This document shows, piece after piece, positions 20,501 to 31,795 of a stretch of 64,000 nt of DNA (position 1 is its first letter; every line of letters begins with the position of its first letter). Origin of the DNA: Siderastrea siderea (Eukaryota; Cnidaria; Anthozoa; Scleractinia; Rhizangiidae). The DNA is taken from contig CAXIQD010000377.1 in assembly GCA_964030785.1 (NCBI GenBank), positions 41,001-105,000 of the forward strand, written 5' to 3'. The position numbers were made by a program, and so were the translations under genes. Below the pieces are notes generated by a model that saw only the letters and a program-made list of their open reading frames with translations, did no database searches and was not told where the DNA came from.

Positions 20501-23500
20501 ACCCCAAGTTACCCACGTTTCAACCTGTTTACCCTCATTTACCCCAAGTTACCCACGTTTCACCCTGATTACCCTCATTTAACCCAAGTAACCCATGCTT
20601 CACCCGGTTTACCCTCATTTACCCCAAGTTACCCACGTTTCACCCTATTTACCCTCACTTACCCCATGTTACCCACGTCTCACCCTGTTTACCCTCATTT
20701 ACCCCAAGTCACCCACGTTTCACCCTGTTTACCCTCGTTTAACCCAAGTAACCCACGTTTCACCTCGGTTACCCTCATTTAACCCAAGTTACCCATGTTT
20801 TACCCTGTTTACCCTCATTTATCCCAAGTTACCGAGATTTTACCCGGTTTACCCTCATTTACCCCAAGTTACCCACGTTTCAACCTGTTTACCCTCATTT
20901 ACCCCAAGTTACCCACGTTTCACCCTGTTTACCCTCGTTTAATCCAAGTTACCCACGTTTTACCCTGCTTACCCTCGCTTACCCCAAGTTACCCACGTTT
21001 CAACCTGTTTACCCTCATTTACCCCAAGTTACCCACGTTTCACGCTGTTTACCCTCATTTAACCCAAGTAACCCATGCTTCACCCGGTTTACCCTCATTT
21101 ACCCCAAGCTACCCACGTTTCACCCTATTTACCCTCATTTACCCCAAGTTACCCACGTTTCACCCTGTTTACCCTCATTTACCCCAAGTTACCCATGTTT
21201 CACCCCGTTTACCCTCATTTAACCCAAGTTACCCACGTTTCACCCTGTTTACCCTCGTTTACTCCAAGTTACCCACGTTTCACCCTGTTTACCTTCATTT
21301 AACCCAAGTAACCCATGCTTCACCCGGTTTACCCTCATTTACCCCAAGTTACCCACGTTTCACCCTATTTACCCTCATTGACCCCAAGTTACCCATGTTT
21401 CACCCCGTTTACCCTCATTAAACCCAAGTTACCCATGTTTTACCCTGTTTACCCTCATTTAACCCAAGGTACCCACGTTTTACCCTGTTTAACTTCGTTT
21501 AACCCAAGTTACCCACGTTTCACCCTGTTTACCCTCATTTAACCCAAGTTACCCACGTTTCACCCTGTTTACCCTCATTTAACCCAAGTTACCCACGTTT
21601 CACCCTGTTTACCCTCATTTAACCCAAGTTACCCACGTTTCACCCTGTTTACCCTCGTTTACCCCAAGTTACCCACGTTTCACCCTGTTTACCCTCGTTT
21701 ACCCCAAATTACCCACGTTTAACCCTGTTTACCCTCACTTAACCCAAGTTACTCACGTTTTACTCTGTTGACCGTCGTTTACCCCAAGTTACCCACGTTT
21801 CACCCCGTTTACCCTCATCTAATCCAAGTTACCCACGTTTTACCCTGTTTTCCCTCATTTAACCCAAGTTACCCACGTTTCACCCTGTTTACCCTCGTTT
21901 ACCACCAGTTACCCACGTTTCACCCTGTTTACCCTCGTTGAACCCAAGTTACACACGTTTCACCCTGTTTACCCTCGTTTAACCTAAGTTACCCACGTTT
22001 CACCGCGTTTACCCTCATTTAACCCAAGTTACCCACGTTTCACCCTGTTTACCCTCGTTTACCCCAAGTTACCCACGTTTCACCCTGTTTACCCTCGGTT
22101 ACCCCAAGTTGCCCACGTTTCACCCTGTTTACCCTTATTTAACCCAAGTTACCGAGATTTTACCCTGTTTACCCTCATTTACCCCAAGTTACCCACGTTT
22201 CAACCTGTTTACCCTCATTTACCCCAAGTTACCCACGTTTCACCCTGATTACCCTCATTTAACCCAAGTAACCCATGCTTCACCCGGTTTACCCTCATTT
22301 ACCCCAAGTTACCCACGTTTCACCCTATTTACCCTCACTTACCCCATGTTACCCACGTCTCACCCTGTTTACCCTCATTTACCCCAAGTCACCCACGTTT
22401 CACCCTGTTTACCCTCGTTTAACCCAAGTAACCCACGTTTCACCTCGGTTACCCTCATTTAACCCAAGTTACCCATGTTTTACCCTGTTTCCCTCATTTA
22501 ACCCAAGGTACCCACGTTTTACCCTGTTTACCCTCATTAAACCCAAGTTACCCACGTTTCACCCTGTTTACCCTCATTTAACCCAAGTTACCCACGTTTC
22601 ACCCTGTTTACCCTCATTTAACCCAAGTTACCCACGTTTCACCCTGTTTACCCTCATTTAACCCAAGTTACCCACGTTTCACCCTCTTTACCCTCGTTTA
22701 CCCCAGCTTACCCACGTTTCACCCTGTTTACCCTCACTTAACCCAAGTTACTCACGTTTTACCCTGTTGACCTTCGTTTACCCCAAGTTACCCACGTTTC
22801 ACCCTGTTTACCCTCATCTAATCCAAGTTACCCACGTTTTACCCTGTTTACCCTCGTTTACCCCAAGTTACCCACGTATCACCCTGTTTACCCTCGTTTA
22901 CCACCAGTTACCCACGTTTCACCCTGTTTACATTCGTTGAACCCAAGTTACCCACGTTTTACCCTGTTTACCCTCGTTTAACCTAAGTTACCCACGTTTC
23001 ACCCCGTTTACCCTCATTTAACCCAAGTTACCCACGTTTCACCCTGTTTACCCTCGTTTACCCCAAGTTACCCACGTTTCACCCTGTTTACCCTCGTTTA
23101 CCCCAAGTTGCCCACGTTTCACCCTGTTTACCCTCATTTATCCCAAGTTACCGAGATTTTACCCTGTTTACCCTCATTTACCCCAAGTTACCCACGTTTC
23201 AACCTGTTTACCCTCATTTACCCCAAGTTACCCACGTTTCACCCTGTTTACCCTCATTTAACCCAAGTAACCCATGCTTCACCCGGTTTACCCTCATTTA
23301 CCCCAAGCTACCCACGTTTCACCCTATTTACCCTCATTTACCCCAAGTTACCCACGTCTCACCCTGTTTACCCTCATTTACCCCAAGTTACCCATGTTTC
23401 ACCCCGTTTACCCTCATTAAACCCAAGTTACCCATGTTTTACCCTGTTTACCCTCATTTAACCCAAGGTACCCACCTTTTACCCTGTTTACCCTCACTTA

Positions 23501-24980
23501 ACCCAAGTTACCCACGTTTCACCCTGTTTACCCTCATTTAACCCAAGTTACCCACGTTTCACCCTGTTTACCCTCGTTTACCCCAAGTTACCCACGTTTC
23601 ACCCTGTTTACCCTCGTTTACCCCAAATTACCCACGTTTAACCCTGTTTACCCTCACTTAACCCAAGTTACTCACGTTTTACTCTGTTGACCGTCGTTTA
23701 CCCCAAGTTACCCACGTTTCACCCCGTTTACCCTCATCTAATCCAAGTTACCCACGTTTTACCCTGTTTTCCCTCATTTAACCCAAGTTACCCACGTTTC
23801 ACCCTGTTTACCCTCGTTTACCACCAGTTACCCACGTTTCACCCTGTTTACCCTCGTTGAACCCAAGTTACACACGTTTCACCCTGTTTACCCTCGTTTA
23901 ACCTAAGTTACCCACGTTTCACCGCGTTTACCCTCATTTAACCCAAGTTACCCACGTTTCACCCTGTTTACCCTCGTTTACCCCAAGTTACCCACGTTTC
24001 ACCCTGTTTACCCTCGTTTACCCCAAGTTGCCAACGTTTCACCCTGTTTACCCTTATTTAACCCAAGTTACCGAGATTTTACCCTGTTTACCCTCATTTA
24101 CCCCAAGTTACCCACGTTTCACCCTGATTACCCTCATTTAACCCAAGTAACCCATGCTTCACCCGGTTTACCCTCATTTACCCCAAGTTACCCACGTTGC
24201 ACCCTATTTACCCTGACTTACCCCATGTTACCCACGTCTCACCCTGTTTACCCTCATTTACCCCAAGTCACCCACGTTTCACCCTGTTTACCCTCGTTTA
24301 ACCCAAGTAACCCACGTTTCACCTCGGTTACCCTCATTTAACCCAAGTTACCCATGTTTTACCCTGTTTCCCTCATTTAACCCAAGGTACCCACGTTTTA
24401 CCCTGTTTACCCTCGTTTAACCTAAGTTACCCACGTTTCACCCCGTTTACCCTCATTTAACCCAAGTTACCCACGTTTCACCCTGTTTACCCTCGTTTAC
24501 CCCAAGTTACCCACGTTTCACCCTGTTTACCCTCGTTTACCCCAAGTTGCCCACGTTTCACCCTGTTTACCCTCATTTTTCCCAAGTTACCGAGATTTTA
24601 CCCTGTTTACCCTCATTTACCCCAAGTTACCCACGTTTCAACCTGTTTACCCTCATTTACCCCAAGTTACCCACGTTTCACCCTGTTTACCCTCATTTAA
24701 CCCAAGTAACCCATGCTTCACCCGGTTTACCCTCATTTACCCCAAGCTACCCACGTTTCACCCTATTTACCCTCATTTACCCCAAGTTACCCACGTCTCA
24801 CCCTGTTTTCCCTCATTTACCCCAAGTTACCCATGTTTCACCCCGTTTACCCTCATTAAACCCAAGTTACCCATGTTTTACCTTGTTTACCCTCATTTAA
24901 CCCAAGGTACCCACTTTTTACCCTGTTTACCCTCATTTAACCCAAGTTACCCACGTTTCACCCTGTTTACCCTCATTTAA
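14527..24980 (+). repeat. 40-bp minisatellite, left array (first block)
   Basis: The unit is ACCCAAGTTACCCACGTTTC followed by ACCCTGTTTACCCTCATTTA, repeated about 260 times with frequent C/A and A/G variants. On the G-rich strand GGG occurs four times per unit at intervals of 11, 9, 11 and 9 bp, showing that each unit is two diverged 20-bp halves. Larger periods are visible: 19141-20810 is repeated at 20821-22490 (offset 1680 bp, 42 units). The many long open frames across it, up to 237 codons, come from a stop-poor 40-bp period and are not genes. Confidence 0.97.
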
Positions 24981-25330
24981 TAATAGGTCCGGATCTCTTC
25001 CAGGATGGTACCATCGTACCATCTGACCTATTGTCCTCCCAGAAGGGCACCCCTCTTCTGGTCCATCCTATGTTACACCCTAACATGGGTTCCCCTAGAG
25101 ACGCCGCTACTCTAGGGGAGATAGGCTCTGCCTTTCCTGCCACCCAAGGTTTGCCACAATAATCAATGTTTCTCATTGTTTTCCTGTGTCCACCCAGCAT
25201 GGGGGGTAAAGTCCAATATCCCCCCCCCCCCTGTAGTGCAACCAAGGGATTTTAATCATAGCTGCGAGCATCATCAAAATCCGCCTCTATGTTTTTGGTG
25301 TGTATTCCTTACAGTACAAACCGCAGGGAC
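24981..25330. other. 350-bp insert interrupting the left minisatellite
   Basis: Unique sequence between two array blocks, with a 13-base C run near 25220. It contains a hairpin (CCCCTAGAG...CTCTAGGGG, about 25093-25118). A CTCATT-like motif lies at both edges but comes from the array unit, so it does not prove target duplication. I do not recognise it. Confidence 0.6.
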
Positions 25331-27520
25331 TCATTAACCCAAGTTACCCACGTTTCACCTCGTTTACCCTCGTTTACCCCAAGTTACCCACGTTTCACCC
25401 TGTTTACCCTCGTTTACCCCAAATTACCCACGTTTCACCCTGTTTACCCTCACTTAACCCAAGTTACTCACGTTTTACCCTGTTCACCGTCGTTTACCCC
25501 AAGTTACCCACGTTTCACCCCGTTTACCCTCATCTAATCCAAGTTACCCACGTTTTACCCTGTTTTCCCTCATTTAACCCAAGTTACCCACGTTTCACCC
25601 TGTTTACCCTCGTTTACCACCAGTTACCCACGTTTCACCCTGTTTACCCTCGTTGAACCCAAGTTACACACGTTTCACCCTGTTTACCCTCGTTTAACCT
25701 AAGTTACCCACGTTTCACCGCGTTTACCCTCATTTAACCCAAGTTACCCACGTTTCATCCTGTTTACCCTCGTTTACCCCAAGTTACCCACGTTTCACCC
25801 TGTTTACCCTCGTTTACCCCAAGTTGCCCACGTTTCACCCTGTTTACCCTCATTTAACCCAAGTTACCCACGTTTCACCCTGTTTACCCTCGTTGAACCC
25901 AAGTTACCCACGTTTTACCCTGTTTTCCCTCATTTAACCCAAGTTACCCACGTTTCACCCTGTTTACCCTCGTTTACCACCAGTTACCCACGTTTCACCC
26001 TGTTTACCCTCGTTGAACCCAAGTTACACACGTTTCACCCTGTTTACCCTCATTTAACCTAAGTTACCCACGTTTCACCGCGTTTACCCTCATTTAACCC
26101 AAGTTACCCACGTTTCACCCTGTTTACCCTCGTTTACTCCAAGTTACCCACGTTTCACCCTGTTTACCTTCATTTAACCCAAGTAACCCATGCTTCACCC
26201 GGTTTACCCTCATTTACCCCAAGTTACCCACGTTTCACCCTATTTACCCTCATTTACCCCAAGTTACCCACGTCTCACCCTGTTTACCCTCATTTACCCC
26301 AAGTTACCCATGTTTCACCCCGTTTACCCTCATTAAACCCAAGTTACCCATGGTTTACCCTGTTTACCCTCATTTAACCCAAGGTACCCACTTTTTACCC
26401 TCTTTACCCTCATTTAACCCAAGTTACCCACGTTTCACCTTGTTTACCCTCATTTAACCCAAGTTACCCACGTTTCACCTCGTTTACCCTCGTTTACCCC
26501 AAGTTACCCACGTTTTACCCTGTTTAACTTCGTTTAACCCAAGTAACCCACGTTTCACCCTGTTTACCCTCATTTAACCCAAGTTACCCACGTTTCACCT
26601 CGTTTACCCTCGTTTACCCCAAGCTACCCACGTTTTACCCTATTTACCTTCGTTTAACCCAACTTACCCACGTTTCACCCTGTTTACCCTCATTTAACCC
26701 AAGTTACACACGTTTCACCCTGTTTACCCTCATTTAACTTAAGTTACCCACGTTTCACCCTGTTTACCCTCATTTAACCCAAGTTACCCACGTTTCACCC
26801 TGTTTACCTTCGTTTACCGCAAGTTACCCACGTTTCACCCTGTTTACCCTCGTTTACCCCAAATTACCCACGTTTCACCCTGTTTACCCTCACTTAACCC
26901 AAGTTACTCACGTTTTACCCTGTTGACCTTCGTTTACCCCAAGTTACCCACGTTTTACCCTGTTTACCCTCATTTACCCCAAGTTACCCACGTTTCACCC
27001 TGTTTTCCCTCAATTAACCCAAGTTAGCCAGGTTTCACCCTGTTTACCCTTATTTCACCCAAGTTACCCACGTTTTACCCTGCTTACCCTCGTTTACCCA
27101 AGTTACCCACGTTTCACCCTGTTTACCCTCGTTTACCACCAGTTACCCACGTTTCACCCTGTTTACCCTCGTTTAACCCAAGTTATCCACGTTTCACCCC
27201 GTTTACCCTCATTTAACCCAAGTTACCCACGTTTTACCCTCTTTACCCTCGTTTACCCCAAGGTACCCACGTTTCACCCTGTTTACCCTCATTTAACCCA
27301 AGTTACCCACGTTGTACCCTGTTTTTCCTTATTTCACCCAAGTTACCCACGTTTTACCCTGTTTACCCTCGTTTACCCCAAGTTACCCACGTTTCACCCT
27401 GTTTACCCTCGTTTACCCCAAGTTAGCCACGTTTCACACTGTTTACCCTCGTTTACCACCAGTTACCCACGTTTCACCCTGTTTACCCTCGTTTACCACC
27501 AGTTACCCACGTTTCACCCT
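25331..27520 (+). repeat. 40-bp minisatellite, left array (second block)
   Basis: Same unit and orientation as the block before the insert, about 55 units, with some single-base slips near 27090. It ends sharply at CGTTTCACCCT followed by CTTGAAGCTTCGCTTC. Confidence 0.96.
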
Positions 27521-27522
27521 TG

Positions 27523-28008
27523 CCCTTGAAGCTTCGCTTCTCGGGTGACTGTTCATTTTGCGTCAATCTTTCAGCCTCGGGCATTATCCTCCAATATACC
27601 AGCCACCTGAAGAGGTTTATTTACTAATTAGCCAATGCCTGATTATTTAGTGTCGAAGCTTTATTGAATATTTTCTTTCGTACCCTGTTTACCCTCTTTG
27701 AACCGAAGTTAGCCATGTTCCACCCCGTTTACCCTCACTTAACCCAAGTTACCCACTTTTCACCCTGTTTACCCTCGTTTAACCCAAGTTACCCACGTTT
27801 CACCCTGTTTACCCTCGTTTAACCCAAGTTACCCACGTTTCATCCTCTCCCTTGAAGCTTCGCTTCTCGGATGACTGTTCATTTTGCGTCAATCTTTCAG
27901 CCTCGGGCATTATCCTCCAATATACCAGCCACCTGAAGGGGTTTATTTACTAATTAGCCAATGCCTGATTATTTAGTGTCGAAGCTTTATTGAATATTTT
28001 CTTTCGTA
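27523..28008 (+). repeat. 160-bp direct repeat flanking a short minisatellite block
   Basis: 27523-27682 and 27849-28008 are nearly identical (CCCTTGAAGCTTCGCTTCTC to TATTTTCTTTCGTA), offset 326 bp. Between them lie about four 40-bp minisatellite units. This looks like the array's inner edge duplicated with its flank, perhaps by unequal exchange. Confidence 0.92.
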
Positions 28009-29501
28009 CACTCATGAAGATCTACAAAAAAATATATATTTTTTTTTCATTTATTATCGGGTCGATTACGTCGCAAGCAAAATAACATTAATATCAGGAT
28101 TTATGACTAGGGGAAGGCATCATCGATTTCTCAACTCCTACGTTACATCACATAAAAACGTACAAAAAAAACATGATAAAAACAATGAACATACGCGTGC
28201 CAATATTCCCTGCGAATAGAATATTTAGATATGTAGCTGATGTACATCTAATTGTAATAACGTTCTCCTATAAATCAAAAAAAATAAAAAGAGCAAACTG
28301 AATAATAATAGGTTATATAATATTAAAATAATATCAAAAGTAGTTGTAAATGGAATATTGTTATCTGTAATCTACCAAATTGAAAATAACGGTTCGCAGT
28401 ATTTACGGAAACAAGGATCGAGTGTGATTAATTTCTAACATTAAAACTCGAGAACAAGTAATTAATTTAGGATAGGGTTAGGGTTAACCCTAACCCTAAC
28501 CCTAACCTTTTATCCAATGCTTTGTTATTTTATTTTGTAGAGAAAGTGCCTGCAACTCGATCCAAGACTATGAGGAGTAAGTACAGTACTAGTTCAGTAA
28601 TGTAATGTAAGTTATTCGTTTATCGCAATATGCCAGTTTCCTTACCTCTTTTAGCCCTACACTGTGACAACTCACCCAAAATATTACCCAGTAATAGTGT
28701 GTTAAGGATTTCACAAGGAGTATCAAGGTAAAAAAAAAAGCTTTAGTGTTATCCTCCTACAAACTTGTTTCTCGCTATCTCTTTCATCTTTTTACTCCTT
28801 AACTGTGTGTTGTAATGAAACGTTTTACCTTTAGATTGTTGAAGCTTTTGTGTTGAGAAATGATTTACCAAGGCAAACATGTTTGTTCTAATCACCAGCT
28901 AGGTATTTCCGCATTTGTTACAGTAGTTTAAGTCGCAATCACATGCAACGAGGAGAAAGTAGCATGGAAAGTTTTTTTTTTCATTTTAGAACTAGCAGAA
29001 GGGAGCTTGGAGCAGAAAAAGAAGAAGAAACACGAGTAGCATTGCGGAGCATACACATATAGTGACACTATGTTTTGTTGACACTATGAACTGTTCTGGA
29101 AGCTAATTATTGGAAACACTAAAGACATATTTTATTGATTAGTTAAACAAATCGTGTATCAAATTTTGGGTTTACACTCTTCTTTTTAAAGAACCTCCTA
29201 AGTAAGATCGGATATTGATATAGTGGCACGGAAAACGCAACTTGAAATAGCGAAGCGCGCGAGTGACGTCTTGACTAAAACAAGACTCAGACAAATAAAC
29301 CGGAATGGCGGACGATTTTCCTAAAGCACTTTCTAAAACAGCCAGAGTTACCAAACACTTTTTTGAAACAAAAACTTCGCCTAGATTCCCTCTATTTCTC
29401 TCGAAACACGCTGAAGTTGTCCAAGCCTCGTGGGGGTCTAATCACTTGATTCTATTTTTAACCCTCGCGCGCTTCGCTTTTAGTTAGACTGCCAGATTTA
29501 A
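28009..29501. other. Central non-coding region of the giant transposon, left of the MITE
   Basis: A/T-rich unique DNA. It holds a head-to-head telomeric motif (28474-28507) and several A or T runs. A 60-codon frame at 29305-29487 starts in a good ATG context (GGAATGGCGG) but shows no known domain. No gene is supported. Confidence 0.6.
28474..28507. repeat. Head-to-head telomeric repeat, (TTAGGG) meets (CCCTAA)
   Basis: AGGGTTAGGGTT is followed without a gap by AACCCTAACCCTAACCCTAA CC. Two G-strand repeats face four C-strand repeats, as at a telomere-telomere fusion, but very short and inside a transposon. Confidence 0.95.
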
Positions 29502-29889
29502 AGGGACACTGTCACCAATATCTATAGATAACTTTGAAAAGCAAAGGGACATATTCTAATCAGCGGAAATCCAAAATACTGGTTGAATTTCATTTAAAAT
29601 TACTCTACCAGTTCTCTGAGGCTATAATTGAGTACGTTTTGTCGTGGATCGCTAGGATGGATATGGTTGCAACTTGAAAACATCAGGCTGATGTTTTCAA
29701 GTTAACTTTCCTTTGTTTCATGGAAAAATCGCCAGTAACTGACTATGGTTTGTTCTTCCTTTGAGAAAATCATTTGATTTCCTTTTCTTGACATTCTAGG
29801 AGCATTCTGTGTACAGGAAAAAAGCATTTAATTTACATTTCAGCACATTTTTCACCCCAAAACGTAAAAATCCCCGTGACAGTGTCCCT
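29502..29889. mobile_element. 388-bp MITE with TTAA target duplication
   Basis: Starts AGGGACACTGTCAC and ends with its reverse complement. TTAA lies at both sides (29498-29501, 29890-29893). Near its centre is a perfect 16-bp inverted repeat with a one-base loop (29671-29703). No coding capacity. TTAA use is shared with the large element around it, but the tips differ. Confidence 0.9.
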
Positions 29890-31795
29890 TTAAAGCCACT
29901 CACATTCAAGTGGGTAAAAAAATTAAAAAAAAAACTGTATGAAATGAAGTTCTCCTTGCGTAAAATGTACTATGATTCACAAGGTCACTCTGACTCTTAA
30001 CATTTGAAAATTGATTTTTAAAAGTTTTGAAATTACATTTTATACTCTAAGCAACGTCACAGTGGGGCAAAGCAAAACCATTATTTCAGCATTTTTAGCA
30101 CCTTTTGTTGAGAGCATATTCTACCCGTTAACTTTTAGGCCGTTTGGGCACATAAGTTACGCTAAGGCTCTATACCAGCGTTAAAAGATGGGTCAGCCTC
30201 ACTATATTACGACAATTACCATTCTATCATACTTGCACCTTTCCATTCTTTTGAATGAGATTAGTTTGAAATGTGAAAAAAAGGGCAGGTCAATGAAAAA
30301 ACTGACCCCCTTGTCGACTTTAGTTAACCAGCAATGGCCTAGTGATTTACAAACATTGCAAAGGTGCATAAAATGGGTACGCGCTTTGTCATCGCCTTGT
30401 CCCTTAGGCATTATCCTTGGATTAATTGCTTAATTTTTAGTACATTTCTTACTTTTAGTGTTTGAAAAAAGCATACTTTTTTATTTTCAAGTTACCTGTT
30501 TCGAAATAAAGGGAATCATCGTCACCATGTATTATTATTTGAAAACAGATCAATAAAAAGTGATTCCCATAAATGCGTTTGTCATATGCTTTTACAATAG
30601 CCACTTAACAACGCGATAACGTGAGATATGTCGATGCTACATGATTGCATTCTCGATATCGCGTTCAACCCAATTATGTTCGTCTTTTTTAGAGAAAAGG
30701 TTTATCACTTATAACACTATGATTCTTTTTGCGTCCCATTAAGCAACGGCGAAGGCAAAAGAAAACAAAACAACAAGCAAAAAAAGGGCTATGCACATGC
30801 GACACGCTTTTGTCCATTTCTTTGCCGTCGCCGATTGACTGGATGAGGGCGTTTACACTGCGACAATTTTGTTGTCCCTTTCTAAAGTAGAATACTATGG
30901 TTTATAATAAACTTAAGAAAACAGTCGCAAACAGTGGACACTTTGAACAAGGAGGATAGTAGCGATGAAGTTTGAAACAGCGCGAAATCAATTTCCAAGT
31001 TCCCCCCCCCCACCCCCACCGCGGCAGTAGCCCATTCATCCTGTCGTTTAGGTATACACACCCAATAGGCCGACACACAAACAAAGAAAATGACAACAAG
31101 TTTTGGCCGTTCTCTTTGTTCATGTCCTCCAGGAGTCCATTTAATGCTGAATTCAAATCTACTCTCCGTTTTTTTTTTTTGGCTTCTTACCTTTTCAATA
31201 GTACATTTGGTCCAGCCTAATATAGCGAGTCAGGCCTGACGTGTTTTTGGTTACGATTTCAGGTCACCGAGAATATCTTCTCAGTTTGTTTAGGTCGTTT
31301 CCTGTAAACGAAATCATAAACAGATAGCAACCACATTTTAAAGCAAAGCTTACTTTTTTACAAGAGATTATGAAGTTCCTTTTAATACAATGATATTTAA
31401 AGGGACACACTACAGATACCTCTGATCGTAAAAAGGTAAGTAAACTTGTTAGCTTTAAACGGACTAAAGCTGGAAAATGCGGTGAACGTTAAATAAAACA
31501 GTTTCAAAATTGGTAAAAACGAAAAGGTGACATTTAGGGAGGAAAGTCAAAAAAAAAAAAAGGAACGACACAACTGGAAGGCGATTAGTTGTTTAAAGCG
31601 CTATTACTACCTGGCCTGTGTACCTGTGTTTCATAACAGAGGAACAAATAAGGAGGTAAGAAACACGGGCTGTAAGTAATAAAAACATGTATATGAATAT
31701 GAAAACAACGTGAATAGGGGATCAAAGCGACAGCCTAGGTAATGACACCATCTCCACTTAAACCGCGAACATTTTCGAAATACGTAAGAAAGAAA
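29890..31795. other. Central non-coding region of the giant transposon, right of the MITE
   Basis: About 1.9 kb without a supported gene. It holds a C run near 31003-31018 and a TTTAAAGGGACAC at about 31396 like the MITE tip, with no partner end found. Short open frames have no recognisable features. Confidence 0.55.

Noticed and set aside
14527..27520. CRISPR array
   Set aside because: Units are contiguous tandem repeats with no unique spacers and lie in a eukaryotic genome.
14611..27548. Many plus-strand open frames of 75-237 codons rich in YPHLTQVTHVSPCLPS-type repeats
   Set aside because: The DNA period is 40 bp, so one 40-residue protein repeat spans three DNA units and several frames are open at once. 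Start and stop points follow unit variants. They reflect the satellite, not genes.
29305..29487. 60-codon frame with a good ATG context
   Set aside because: No domain, no partner exon with clear splice sites and no supporting context. It remains possible as a first exon.
31396..31440. Second MITE starting TTTAAAGGGACAC
   Set aside because: Only about 13 bp resemble the MITE tip at 29498, and no inverted partner end was found nearby.
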